Shown here in pieces: positions 45,610 through 53,675 of a stretch of DNA of 64,000 nucleotides. Within the stretch, counting starts at the first letter, position 1. Each line of letters starts with the position of its first letter. The notes beneath the pieces were generated by a model. That model was not told the DNA's origin. It saw nothing but the letters and a program-made list of their open reading frames with translations, and ran no database searches. The position numbers and the translations under genes were made by a program. Source of the DNA: Microbaculum marinum (GTDB taxonomy: Bacteria > Pseudomonadota > Alphaproteobacteria > Rhizobiales > Tepidamorphaceae); the NCBI RefSeq assembly GCF_042646165.1, contig NZ_JBHRTC010000005.1; one strand, 5' to 3'.

Positions 45610-47538
45610 CTATTCCACGCGATAGCCGAGCCGCTCGATCAGCGGCTGGAGCATCGGCACGACCGGCTCGAGATGAGGCAGGTAGTTCCGGTACCGGTAG
45701 CGGGACCGGTCGTAGAGCTTCTCGGTGACCTGTGCATAGCTCGCCGTGCGCGCGTAGCGGCGGTTGCCTTCGAACTCCAGCACGGCGGGATCGAAGGGCA
45801 CGTCGACGAAGTCGAAGACCTCCCTGATCGTGGCCTCCTGATCGTCGACGATGTCTTCGTAGCGCACCGGCAGATAGTTCAGATCCATCTCGCCGCGATA
45901 GTGCTCCACCAGTTCGTGCGACAGCAGGAGGTGCTTGGCGGCGGAGTCGAGGGCGTTGGAGCAGTTTGCGCCATGCGTGAAGAAATTGGACATGGCGGAC
46001 ACCATGATGTCGAGCGGATGGCGGATCACGTGAAGCAGCGGGGCCTGGGGAAAGACCAGCGCGATGAGCCCTGTATGGACTTCGTTCAGCGGCATCTTGT
46101 CGGTGAAGAGCGTCGTCGACCGCTGCAACACTCCCAGTTGCTGCGCACGGGTCAGGTAGTGGTCGCGCATCGTCTCGAGCCCGTAGCGGCGGTCGCCCAT
46201 CCAGAGCTCGGCAAGCGCGGCGGGGAAGGGCAGGGGCGAGTTCAGCAGCCGTTGCGAGATCGCCACGAGTTCGTGGATGAGCGGCAGTTCGTCCCCGGCC
46301 GCGATGTGGTCCGATGCCGAAAGGGTCTGCTCCAGCAGCGTCGTGCCGGACCGCGGGAACCCGAGGATGAAGATCGGCTGCCCCATATCCGTCCGCGTTT
46401 CCGCCCGCGGCAGGACGTCGAGACGTCGGCGCTCGAAGAAGGACTTCAACTGGTCCGCGTGCTCGCGAGCTTCGGCCTCCCTGTAGACGCGACCGCTCAT
46501 CTCCCGGACCCGCGCCTTGGCCGCCTGAAAGTCCGTCCACGCCTCGTCGTAGCGGCCGAGCCGGTCGAGCAAGCGGCCCCGTTCGAGCCGTTCCATGGGG
46601 CGGAGCTGCGCCCTTTCCTCCCCTTCTGCGGTCTCCAGCAAGGCGAGGGCCTCGTCATAGCGTTTCTGCCGGCCCAGGACGGTCGCCCGCAACAATGTCG
46701 CTGCCGGGTCCTTGCCTGGTCTGACGCGGGCAAGTTCGTCGAGCGCTGCATGCGCGGCATCGAGTTGCCGGTCCGCCTCTTCCAGGCGAGCCAGGCCTAG
46801 CCAGGTCTTTCGGGACTTGGGCTCCAGGGCGAGCGCTTCCCGATAGGCGTCGCGGGCCTCATCGATCTTGCCCTGATTGCGCAGGTTGAGAGCGAGGTTG
46901 GAGAGGACCAGGGGGATGCGCTTGCCGGACAATTCGAGGGCGCGTCGACAATGGTACTCTCCGACGACGCCGAATTCGCGCTGCGTCATGACCATCGCCA
47001 TGAGATTGTGCGCCTGCGGCCTGTCCGGCGCCAGACGCACGGCGGCACGCGCCTGCACCTCTGCAGCGTCCACGTTGCCTTGGCGAAGCTCCAGCAGGGC
47101 CAGCCTGTTCATCGCGTTCAAGGCCGTCGGCGCCGCGGCGATGATCCTGCGCAGAAGCACGCGCGTCGCTTGCGGTTTGCGCTCCGACTCTCGGATCATC
47201 GACAGGAGCCGCAACATGTCTAGCTGGCGGGGCGCGACCTTCAGCACCCGAAGGGCAAGTCGTTCGGCAGTGGCCGGGTCATTCTCCTGCCAGGCCTTTT
47301 GCGCCTTTTCGATCTGCTGGGCGAAAGCCTGCATGTTCTCGGCGTGCGCCGCGGTGTCGCTGATCCGCCCGTCGCCGATCCGCCCGTCGCCGGCCCCGTC
47401 CGAGGGGTTCCGGCCATCTGCCGGGATGTCGTTGCCGTCGCCCGGCGTGGCGGCCGATCCGATCTGCTGGTCGTAGTCGCAGCAGCAAGTGGCAGGAAGG
47501 CCGGTGCCGCACGAACAGATCTGATCGGTTGTTTCCAT
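45610..47538 (-). CDS. TPR-repeat sulfotransferase
   Basis: A 642-residue protein: a cysteine-rich N-terminus ('CSCGTGLPATCCCD', SEC-C-like), an Asp/Gly-rich linker, about eight tetratricopeptide repeats (roughly 85-350), and a sulfotransferase domain starting near 390 with the PAPS-binding loop 'ILGFPRSGTTLLEQ' and the 3'-phosphate region 'HVIRHPLDIMVSAMSNFF'. Such TPR-sulfotransferases are frequent in alphaproteobacteria; the acceptor (protein, lipid or polysaccharide) is unknown. The ATG at 47538 is chosen over a start eight codons upstream. There is no signal peptide, so it acts in the cytoplasm. Confidence 0.88.
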   Translation of the reverse strand: METTDQICSCGTGLPATCCCDYDQQIGSAATPGDGNDIPADGRNPSDGAGDGRIGDGRISDTAAHAENMQAFAQQIEKAQKAWQENDPATAERLALRVLKVAPRQLDMLRLLSMIRESERKPQATRVLLRRIIAAAPTALNAMNRLALLELRQGNVDAAEVQARAAVRLAPDRPQAHNLMAMVMTQREFGVVGEYHCRRALELSGKRIPLVLSNLALNLRNQGKIDEARDAYREALALEPKSRKTWLGLARLEEADRQLDAAHAALDELARVRPGKDPAATLLRATVLGRQKRYDEALALLETAEGEERAQLRPMERLERGRLLDRLGRYDEAWTDFQAAKARVREMSGRVYREAEAREHADQLKSFFERRRLDVLPRAETRTDMGQPIFILGFPRSGTTLLEQTLSASDHIAAGDELPLIHELVAISQRLLNSPLPFPAALAELWMGDRRYGLETMRDHYLTRAQQLGVLQRSTTLFTDKMPLNEVHTGLIALVFPQAPLLHVIRHPLDIMVSAMSNFFTHGANCSNALDSAAKHLLLSHELVEHYRGEMDLNYLPVRYEDIVDDQEATIREVFDFVDVPFDPAVLEFEGNRRYARTASYAQVTEKLYDRSRYRYRNYLPHLEPVVPMLQPLIERLGYRVE

Positions 47539-47565
47539 GATATGCCGCTCTCGCTTGCGCAAATG

Positions 47566-47582
47566 AAAAAGGACCGCGTCCT
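47566..47582 (-). terminator. Short candidate terminator between the small unknown gene and the sulfotransferase gene
   Basis: Read on the minus strand, a 5-bp stem AGGAC / GTCCT with a 3-base loop is followed by TTTTT. The stem is short, so it may be weak or not functional. Confidence 0.35.
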
Positions 47583-47623
47583 GAGGGGGGCGCGGCCTGG
47601 TTCGGGCCTGGGGGCTAGGTAAG

Positions 47624-48043
47624 TCAGGCCGCCAGCGAAACGCTCTGCTGCACGGCTGCGCTTCTGGAGGGAGCGACCCAGCGCCGCGTTGCGCCGGTAT
47701 CGAGGGCGAGGCAAAGCCTCACCGCGCCGCTCATCCCGGCCCACAGCGTGGCTGGCAGCAGGGCCCAACCGGTGGTCCAGCGGATCGCGCTTCCGCCTCC
47801 TTCGATGGCATGGAAGCCGAAGACGAGGCGCGGGTCGGCAGCGTCGATCCGGCGGACGTTTCCGGTATCGTCCGTGAGCGTGAGGTGTCGGAGAACCACG
47901 CCCAGATTGCGCCGATCCGGACTTGCCCGGTGATGGTGCGGCACCCACGACGACGACAGGAGCCACGCCTCTCCGGCAGTGGCGGGCAGGATCACCTCGA
48001 ACCCCTGGGCAGTAGGATTCGCGTGAAGCACCGTATGGTCCAC
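47624..48043 (-). CDS. Small protein of unknown function
   Basis: 139 residues from a GTG at 48043. The middle part ('DRRNLGVVLRHLTL', 'DPRLVFGFHAIE', 'AIRWTTGWALLPA') resembles the pattern 'LGVALRRL..DPRL..GWH..E....RWTDG..LP' that I associate with C-terminal segments of Hint-domain and glycan-related proteins; the function is not known. The C-terminus has a hydrophobic beta-rich stretch. It is on the same strand as the TPR-sulfotransferase, 85 bp upstream, possibly with a weak terminator between. The start is uncertain. Confidence 0.55.
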   Translation of the reverse strand: MDHTVLHANPTAQGFEVILPATAGEAWLLSSSWVPHHHRASPDRRNLGVVLRHLTLTDDTGNVRRIDAADPRLVFGFHAIEGGGSAIRWTTGWALLPATLWAGMSGAVRLCLALDTGATRRWVAPSRSAAVQQSVSLAA

Positions 48044-48448
48044 CTCGAATGCAATGTCGGCCTCGGCTTCGCTGGATTGCGCTCCAAACGTTCAATGCCG
48101 ATCCAGCATTGCGCGTCTAGAAACACCATTGGGAGACAGCGGGACTAACCGATGAAGCCCCGTTCCCCACTCCATGGAAGCTTAACGCAACGGGGATCTG
48201 GGACAACCTAAATGTTACCTAAGGTAAGGCTGACCGCGCCGCTCCGCCTTGGCACGCCCAATCGATGCGTGTCCGGCGGTCAGCCGACCCGGATTGGCGG
48301 CCGTCCGAGGCTTTCGTGCTGCAAATTCGAGCCACGGGTTGCAAACGCTGCGTTCGCTTGCGCAAACGCTTGGCGGATCCCGCCGGAGAGGAGCGCAGCC
48401 CAGCGCATCGTGCCCGCCCATAGCCTCCCGGAATAAACCGCACGCAGG

Positions 48449-48462
48449 TGGCGGATGGGGTG
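48449..48462. repeat. attL: 14-bp direct repeat
   Basis: TGGCGGATGGGGTG, identical to the tRNA-Ser 3' end at 58886-58899. It covers CCA, the discriminator base, the 3' acceptor strand and the start of the T stem in reverse complement. Confidence 0.88.
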
Positions 48463-48533
48463 TCCATCAAACAAACGGTCTAAGCCATTGATGCAAAAAG
48501 ATATTACTCTGCGCCAATGACGAGATATCCACA

Positions 48534-48556
48534 ATGATATCCACAGTCGTCCGAAT
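48534..48556 (+). promoter_or_regulatory. Two integrase arm-type sites, left end
   Basis: GATATCCACAA (48534-48544) and GATATCCACAG (48546-48556) in the same orientation, 12 bp apart. The same motif occurs three times at the right end. This is the pattern of phage integrase arm sites. Confidence 0.6.
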
Positions 48557-48571
48557 ATGCGGTTGTCGTGC

Positions 48572-48787
48572 TCAATTGCGCCGCACGGGCCGGGCTCGAT
48601 TGACCTTGAAGCACCCGCAGGATTTCGAGTTGCCGGTGCGCAGGTGATGCCCGCGCACGACCGTTTCGGCGCCGCAATCGCAGCGACACCGCCAACGGGC
48701 ATTGCCACGGGCGTCGCTGCTGCCGCGTTCGACGATAACCAGCCGGCCGGTGCGCTGGCCGGTCATATCAACTAGCCGGTTTCCCAT
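48572..48787 (-). CDS. Small phage-type zinc-ribbon protein
   Basis: A 71-residue protein with 'VDMTGQRTGRLVIVERG', 'WRCRCDCGAET' and 'SKSCGCF'. The four cysteines suggest a zinc ribbon. Proteins with this 'DMTGQRFGRLVV...CDCG...SCGC' pattern are common in phages and often precede HNH or AP2-like DNA-binding parts; the function is unknown. The ATG at 48787 overlaps the stop of the upstream gene (ATGA), so it is part of the alpA operon and its last gene before attL. Confidence 0.72.
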   Translation of the reverse strand: MGNRLVDMTGQRTGRLVIVERGSSDARGNARWRCRCDCGAETVVRGHHLRTGNSKSCGCFKVNRARPVRRN

Positions 48788-49017
48788 CACACCACCCCCG
48801 CGCCGGAGGGCAACGTGACCATGCTATCGCCCTCCGGCTCGACATGAACCGGCGGGGTAGAGCCGGAGCCCTCCCGCCACTCGATAGTCTCGACCGGGAC
48901 GCACGCGTCGCACGGCTTGCCCGGATAGGTGATGCCAGCGGCAAGCCGCTGCCGGCGCAACTCGGCCTGTATCTCGCGCCGGCGGCGGTCGGCTAGGGTC
49001 TGAGGGTTGCGAAACAT
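48787..49017 (-). CDS. Small element protein of unknown function
   Basis: A 76-residue protein with a basic, helical N-terminus ('ADRRRREIQAELRRQRLAAG') and a CDAC motif. No known family recognised. It lies 9 bp after the alpA stop and overlaps the next gene by ATGA, which supports it as a real gene of a three-gene operon. Confidence 0.6.
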   Translation of the reverse strand: MFRNPQTLADRRRREIQAELRRQRLAAGITYPGKPCDACVPVETIEWREGSGSTPPVHVEPEGDSMVTLPSGAGVV

Positions 49018-49026
49018 CGTGCCCCC

Positions 49027-49278
49027 TCAGCGCCCGACCGCCAGATTGGCAAGTTCGTCCTCGGAAGGCGCCTGCATTGAGGTCGCCGTGCGCTTAGGGC
49101 CGTCCGCGATCCACTGCCGGATATCCGCCGCGCGCCAGCGGACGGACCGCGCGCCCAGCGTCAACGGGCGCGGAAACCGTCCTGCGTCCATCTCGCGATA
49201 GATCGTGCTGCGCCCAAGCCGGACAACCTCGCGGACTTCTTTGATCGTGAGCAAGCCGTCGATCTGAGTAGTGACCAT
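49027..49278 (-). CDS. alpA: AlpA family regulator/excisionase
   Basis: An 83-residue winged-helix protein of the AlpA/MerR-like family: 'LLTIKEVREVVRLGRSTIYREMDAGRFPRPLTLGARSVRWRAADIRQWI', of which the diagnostic words are LGRSTIYR, GRFPRP and VRW. AlpA proteins regulate integrase and excision genes in phage satellites and islands. Here it is at the end opposite to the integrase. ATG 49278 gives the usual N-terminus; the frame is open upstream without similarity. Confidence 0.88.
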   Translation of the reverse strand: MVTTQIDGLLTIKEVREVVRLGRSTIYREMDAGRFPRPLTLGARSVRWRAADIRQWIADGPKRTATSMQAPSEDELANLAVGR

Positions 49279-49496
49279 TCTGTGCCTCCTGTGTACGTGA
49301 TTGAGGAAAGGAAGGGGGTGCGCGCTCCCCACGAACGCGCACCGCCCCGCTGGCCCGCTGCTAGGGCAGGGCAGTGCCATCACGGCGGGCGAGGCATCGG
49401 CGCGACGAGACACGCACCGACTGCGGAAAATGTGGCCGGGGCGTGTGCATCTCACCCCGGCCGGCTGGCCTCGCATACGGAAACGACGCCAGCGAT

Positions 49497-49531
49497 CCCC
49501 GGCCGGCCGAAACCCTATCTTCCGGCCGGGG
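49497..49531. repeat. Inverted repeat of CCCCGGCCGG
   Basis: CCCCGGCCGG (49497-49506) and CCGGCCGGGG (49522-49531) form 10-bp arms with a 15-bp spacer. A third, direct copy is at 49455-49464. Further copies occur in other gaps of the element (53561, 55359, 55775). Confidence 0.7.
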
Positions 49532-49614
49532 AATAGGCGCCCGCCGCGCGAACGCGACGGGCTCGGCTAAGCCAACGAGCACCCCACAACTGCCGGCTAG
49601 CGGAAGAAAGGAAC

Positions 49615-49642
49615 AAAAAAGGGCGGCCCCGAAAGGCCGCCC
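49615..49642 (-). terminator. Rho-independent terminator of the capsid operon
   Basis: On the minus strand an 8-bp GC stem GGGCGGCC / GGCCGCCC with a 6-base loop is followed by six T. It lies 27 bp after the capsid stop codon. Confidence 0.92.
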
Positions 49643-49668
49643 CCGCCCGAACGTCGGGCCAGTCGCGA

Positions 49669-50757
49669 TTACTCAGAAACGTTGCCGAAATCGCCGTAGA
49701 TCAGTGCGCCCGGAAGCGAGACGCTCATCGCCAACCGCTCCTCGGCACGAACCGTGAGCATGTTCTTGATGAAATTGTCGCGATCCTCGGAGGAGACGAC
49801 GACCTCGGGCAGCATCTTGTCGTACACGGTGGCTGCGCGCCTGAAGGCGCCGACGAGGAAAGCATCGACGGGCATTGCCGGGGTTGCAACAACCGGCAAG
49901 CCCCACATGCGCGGCTGCCCGGCATTGTGAGGATTCCCGAGAAGATATCGGCCCTCGGCATCCTTCAGGCCGCTGATGCGCAAAAAATCCTGAGAATTCA
50001 GAATGATGCCGCTGGCCTCCACCTCCGAGTTTGAAAGCTGGGAAATGGCCTGAAGGATGACATCCACTTCCGTGTCGCCCGACGCGCTGAACGGAGCACT
50101 GAACGCCGTCGCTACTGTCGCAAGCCCTTCAAGATGCTCACCCGTACCGTCGCCGAACAGCAGTTCTTCTTCCTCGGCGTATTCCAGCCCGTAGCGAAGC
50201 TCGCCGTTGATGACCGAAGCCAGCGCCGGAGCATCGTCATAGACCTGAACGCTTGCGGGCACCCAATGGGCGATAGTCCGAACCGGCGCCGTCACGGTCT
50301 CGAACTCGTACACGCTCTCCGGCTTCTCGGTCGTTTCCGACACGACCGCCGCGTTGTTCGTGCGCGTGGTCTGCCGGCTATAGGTCACGGCGTTGCTGGA
50401 CGTCTGGCCGGGGTTCAGGAGGTCGCGGACGCGCATACGGCGGCGCGGCATCAGAACCGGGTCGGTGCGGTGATCCGGCGGGATCAGCGAGCCGCCGCTG
50501 TCGTCGGCGGTCGTGATGGCCATCTTGATCGTGCCGCGCCGTGCCGCTGCCATTGCGGCCCAATCCTCCGACCGCGACACCTGATCGCCCCAGCTACGAA
50601 CGGAGCCGCCGCCCCATGGCCGGTCGGCGGTGAGCTTCTTCTCGATATCGAGATTGGCGGTCTCCAGCGCCTCGATCTTGTCGTCGAGCGAATTGAAACG
50701 CTCGGTGGTCGCCGTGCCCATGTCGGTCAGGGCGGCCATTACAGTTTCATGTTCCAT
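49669..50757 (-). CDS. HK97-type phage major capsid protein
   Basis: A 362-residue capsid protein of the HK97 gp5 family (usual 380-420). The first 45 or so residues form a coiled scaffold-like delta region ('LDDKIEALETANLDIEKKL'); the capsid fold follows with 'SGGSLIPPDHRTDPV', 'ERLAMSVSLPGALIYGDFG' and the central 'ELRYGLEYAEEEELLFGDGTGE' region (key words EEELLFGDG). The start has a strong GGAGG, 8 bases before the ATG. It is 5 bp after the protease gene and ends the operon. The delta region would be removed by the neighbouring protease. Confidence 0.92.
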   Translation of the reverse strand: MEHETVMAALTDMGTATTERFNSLDDKIEALETANLDIEKKLTADRPWGGGSVRSWGDQVSRSEDWAAMAAARRGTIKMAITTADDSGGSLIPPDHRTDPVLMPRRRMRVRDLLNPGQTSSNAVTYSRQTTRTNNAAVVSETTEKPESVYEFETVTAPVRTIAHWVPASVQVYDDAPALASVINGELRYGLEYAEEEELLFGDGTGEHLEGLATVATAFSAPFSASGDTEVDVILQAISQLSNSEVEASGIILNSQDFLRISGLKDAEGRYLLGNPHNAGQPRMWGLPVVATPAMPVDAFLVGAFRRAATVYDKMLPEVVVSSEDRDNFIKNMLTVRAEERLAMSVSLPGALIYGDFGNVSE

Positions 50758-50762
50758 TGAGA

Positions 50763-51569
50763 TTACCTCCTCAACGAAGCCGCGACCGCCCGCGCTTTGG
50801 CGGCGATCTGTTCGGCTTCGATTTTCTGGGTCTCAGGCGAGACGGCTTTGACGGCCGCGCTCGCTGCTCGTTTGGCTCGCGAACCGGACAGCCCCACGTC
50901 GCGTAGGACTCTCTCCAACTCCCTCGGAGAGACATCGGTCAGGTTCTTCGCCTTGGATTTCGGCCCGGCCAGTGGCGGGGCCTTAACTTTGCGGTCGGCA
51001 AATCCGAGCCGGACCGCTTCTGCCGCATCCAGCCAAGTCTCTTCGGCCATCATGCGGGCGATGCTGTCTCGGGATTGCTTCGACCTGCCGGCGTAGATCG
51101 CAATCGCCGTTGTATCGAGCGCGGCGAGGATCGCCCTCGCGGCCTCCATATCCTCGGTATTACCGATGACTGCTGCCCACGCCCTATGGATCATGAGCCG
51201 GGAGCCCGTGCCCATCTCGATTTCATCGCCGGCCATCGCCAGAAGGCTCGCGGCGCTCGCCGCCAAGCCCATGACGCGGACCGTCACCCGGCCCGGATAT
51301 CCGGCTAGAAGGTTGTAGATGCCGACCCCGGCGAAGTAGTCCCCGCCGCCGGAATTCACGCGGAGGGTCATGTCGCGCCCGTCGAATTCGTCCAGCACGG
51401 CCGCGATGCCCGCCTCGTCGAAGCCTTCCAGCCCGACTGGCCCGAAGGCATCCAGCGTCGCGCTATCTGCGTTCGCTCGGAGCATCGGCGCCTCGGAGGG
51501 CATCTTGAACTTGATGTTCTGGGGCCTCGCTGACGGAAGGCCGGCGAAAGGATTGGCGTCAGTCGTCAT
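50763..51569 (-). CDS. ClpP-like prohead (maturation) protease
   Basis: A 268-residue S14/S49-type protease with a ClpP fold: 'MTLRVNSGGGDYFAG', the nucleophile region 'GLAASAASLLAMAGDEIEMG' and the histidine in 'RLMIHRAW', followed by 'WLDAAEAVRLGFAD'. The C-terminal 70 residues are charged and may act as internal scaffold, as in other ClpP-type prohead proteases. It overlaps the upstream gene by 11 bp and precedes the capsid gene by 5 bp, the normal protease-capsid order. Confidence 0.9.
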   Translation of the reverse strand: MTTDANPFAGLPSARPQNIKFKMPSEAPMLRANADSATLDAFGPVGLEGFDEAGIAAVLDEFDGRDMTLRVNSGGGDYFAGVGIYNLLAGYPGRVTVRVMGLAASAASLLAMAGDEIEMGTGSRLMIHRAWAAVIGNTEDMEAARAILAALDTTAIAIYAGRSKQSRDSIARMMAEETWLDAAEAVRLGFADRKVKAPPLAGPKSKAKNLTDVSPRELERVLRDVGLSGSRAKRAASAAVKAVSPETQKIEAEQIAAKARAVAASLRR

Positions 51570-52047
51570 CGCGCATGGCCTCGCTATAGGGGCGCGCGCC
51601 GTCTGCGGTGACGACATGCAACCGCTCAACGTCGTCGGCCAACGCGAGCATTTGCTTGCACACCATACCGACGCGGAAGCATTTCCCGCCGGCGAGCATG
51701 GTCTCCCAAACTTTGACCGCGAGATCGTCGCTACCATCCGTGCCGGGGGTGCCGAAGCTCACGACGTCATCGGCGGCGTCGTAGAACATCCATTCATTCT
51801 CAGGGCGGGTTGCCGCGCTTCCCGCCACGACGGTAGCCATTAAGACGGCCTTGAACGGCTCCTGCCCGACCCGCGACAATCGCGCGAAAATCCAGATAGC
51901 GATAAGATCGACCGCTGACCATTTGGACTGGTCAGTCCATTCCTTGTACTCGGCGAGTTCGTGCGGCGAGACTTCGGCGAACGAACACGCGGCGGTGTCG
52001 TCGAACCGGGCCACGAGCCGGTCGGGCACCTCCGTTGTTTCAGCCAT
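51559..52047 (-). CDS. Unknown element protein at the portal position
   Basis: A 162-residue acidic protein with no recognised family. It has mixed helix character ('SAVDLIAIWIFARLSRVGQEPFKAVLMATVVAGSAATR' region; tryptophans at 'EYKEWTDQSKW'). It is first in the operon unknown - protease - capsid, where phages carry the portal gene, but is far too short to be a portal. ATG 52047 has a GAGGGAGCTA-type ribosome-binding site. It overlaps the protease start by 11 bp, so expression is coupled; a head-assembly or size-control role is only a guess. Confidence 0.68.
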   Translation of the reverse strand: MAETTEVPDRLVARFDDTAACSFAEVSPHELAEYKEWTDQSKWSAVDLIAIWIFARLSRVGQEPFKAVLMATVVAGSAATRPENEWMFYDAADDVVSFGTPGTDGSDDLAVKVWETMLAGGKCFRVGMVCKQMLALADDVERLHVVTADGARPYSEAMRDDD

Positions 52048-52074
52048 CGTTAGCTCCCTCTGGCGTATGGAAAG

Positions 52075-52103
52075 AAAAGCCCGCCGCATTGCTGCGACGG
52101 GCT
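52075..52103 (-). terminator. Rho-independent terminator between two element genes
   Basis: On the minus strand AGCCCGtCGCA / TGCGgCGGGCT forms a stem with a short loop, followed by TTTT. It separates the transcript of the 52161-52943 gene from the capsid operon. Confidence 0.8.
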
Positions 52104-52160
52104 CGTAATCGATTTCCCTAATCTTACCCCGTGGGCCGGCAAACTGGTGTACACCAACGA

Positions 52161-52943
52161 TCAGTTAGCTGCTCTGGCCAGCCGGTGGATGCGGTTTCCG
52201 GGGGTATTCGCGAGCACGCGGTAGACGGTGCGAAGCCCAATATCGGCGTACCCTTTACCGACCTTTCCCGCGACTTGCCCGGTAGCCGAACTGTACCTTT
52301 CGCCAACCGCCCGCAGGGTCGCCGCGCCCATCACAAGCTCTTCAATCGGGCCTTTGAGCGGCCCTAGCTCTGCCTCGATTTTTGGCAAGAGCTTTTCATC
52401 GATGGCTTTTTGCTTCAGATCATCGAAAACGCTGTCCCCGTGCCATTCGCGAGGCGTCCCGTCACTGCCCACCGGGGCAAAGTCCGTATCAAACCTCTCG
52501 CCGGTTAACTGGCGGGCGCCCTTGTAAGCCGTCTCGCCCGTCTTCGGATCGATCCAGGTCTTTTGATCGACCTGAAGCAAGCCGCGCTCCCACCCACTAC
52601 CGCCGAGAAGCGGTTCCGACTGTACACTCTCGTAGATGCGAAAAAGCTCGATTGCGGTTTGCAACATCAACTCGTCATCGGACGACTTGAGCGCCTTATG
52701 CAGCGGCCAGTTGGTTACCTGTGTCCGCTGGTCGCCTGCGGTTTCCGAAGCCTTCCGATACGCCCGATGATTGGCCGGCGTCGGGTTCTTCTCATAGCAC
52801 TCGCGTGCCGCGATGGCGTCCGCATACGCGCAAGTCTCCTCATTCGCGGCCAAGGCCGCGTTCGCACTAGTCTCAGTTTTCAATATCGCCCCCACGGGGT
52901 TTGGTGTTGCAATTTGCCGCTTTCGCGGCGCCGGTGTCGGCAT
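52161..52943 (-). CDS. Unknown element protein
   Basis: A 260-residue protein with no family recognised. The N-terminus is proline-rich and basic ('PTPAPRKRQIATPNP'); the middle is helical and charged with 'LLGGSGWERGLLQVDQKTW'; the C-terminal 60 residues ('GAATLRAVGERYSSATGQVAGKVG') could hold a helix-turn-helix, suggesting a regulator, but this is weak. The ATG at 52943 is preferred; the open frame runs to 53114 through a region that looks non-coding. It is divergent from the 53221 gene across the tandem operator and has its own terminator, which would suit a repressor or early regulator. Confidence 0.62.
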   Translation of the reverse strand: MPTPAPRKRQIATPNPVGAILKTETSANAALAANEETCAYADAIAARECYEKNPTPANHRAYRKASETAGDQRTQVTNWPLHKALKSSDDELMLQTAIELFRIYESVQSEPLLGGSGWERGLLQVDQKTWIDPKTGETAYKGARQLTGERFDTDFAPVGSDGTPREWHGDSVFDDLKQKAIDEKLLPKIEAELGPLKGPIEELVMGAATLRAVGERYSSATGQVAGKVGKGYADIGLRTVYRVLANTPGNRIHRLARAAN

Positions 52944-53097
52944 TACCGACTGGAAACCTCCAAATCCCTCGCGGATTAATGCGTCTGCCGCGCCCGGTAC
53001 GGTTCGCTGTGGCTGTCCCGTGCCGTTCCGCAATCTAGAAAATAATATTAGGCAATCGGACTCTTGAAAATACCGATCCGAAAAAAAATTCCAGAAG

Positions 53098-53133
53098 GGG
53101 TACACAGTACCCACTATAGGGTACTGTGTACCC
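53098..53133. promoter_or_regulatory. Tandem palindromic operator (15-bp perfect inverted repeat)
   Basis: GGGTACACAGTACCC - ACTATA - GGGTACTGTGTACCC. The two arms are perfect reverse complements, and each is itself a GGGTA-N5-TACCC palindrome. The two palindrome centres (53105 and 53126) are 21 bp apart, two helical turns, so two dimers could bind on the same face of DNA. It lies between divergent genes starting at 52943 and 53221. Confidence 0.78.
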
Positions 53134-53220
53134 TAGTTGAGCGTTTGATATCCATTGCGTGGTCGACAGAACTGATTTTAAATACGCTTGAGGTATTGAA
53201 ATCTAATCAGGAGTTATGCC

Positions 53221-53463
53221 GTGAAATCACAAGAAATGCATGAACATTTCGCCGCAGCGATTATCAATGCCTCGAATGAGGCTCTGGCGCGGGGTGCGGA
53301 TCAGGAAGAAGCAATTGGCGCGGCGCTCGATATCGCGGCGACGCTAGCCACGGAGCACTTCGGGCCGGAGGTCATGGCGACCTATCACGTCCGGGCGGCT
53401 GAGGTACTGGCCCGACGCTGCGAGGCCGTTGAGGGCATCGCTCAGGAGGCGGGGGTGCGCTGA
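53221..53463 (+). CDS. Small element protein of unknown function
   Basis: An 80-residue, mostly helical, alanine- and glutamate-rich protein starting with GTG at 53221, with AGGAG 7 bases upstream. There is no recognised family. It is transcribed away from the tandem operator and lies 212 bp before the methyltransferase gene on the same strand, so it may be an early gene under the operator's control. Confidence 0.6.
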   Translation: MKSQEMHEHFAAAIINASNEALARGADQEEAIGAALDIAATLATEHFGPEVMATYHVRAAEVLARRCEAVEGIAQEAGVR

Positions 53464-53675
53464 TCGCAGGTTGTCCCGACCCCGTATCGGAATTTCGCGC
53501 ACACGCGCGTTGCACGGGGGCGGCGGTCTAGGCGGGCAAAGCGCTGGACTTTTGAGCCACCCCCGGCCGGGGTGCCCCGAAACACATGATGCTGACGTCA
53601 TACTTGGTATGGTGTCCCGACTCAGGCTCTTATAGCGTGGCAGTTGGACTGCGACTCATAGTGAATGTGAGGGGT

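Larger units (their letters stand above)
48044..48571. other. Non-coding stretch holding the left element boundary
   Basis: No convincing gene. It contains an inverted repeat TTACCT-A-AGGTAA at 48215-48227, a copy of ATCTGGGACAA at 48196 that recurs at 58849, the left att repeat at 48449, and two integrase arm-like sites at 48534 and 48546. Short frames here lack ribosome-binding sites and codon bias. Confidence 0.6.
49279..49668. other. Non-coding stretch between alpA and the capsid gene
   Basis: No convincing gene on either strand. It must contain the alpA promoter. It holds the capsid-operon terminator at 49615-49642 and three copies of CCCCGGCCGG, one pair as an inverted repeat at 49497-49531. 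Confidence 0.6.

Noticed and set aside
49374..49757. 127-codon plus-strand frame between alpA and the capsid gene
   Set aside because: It crosses a terminator and the capsid gene end; composition is Arg/Pro/Gly-rich and no start signal is seen.
51559..52047. Portal protein call for the gene before the prohead protease
   Set aside because: 162 residues is far below portal size and no portal motif is visible; only the position fits.
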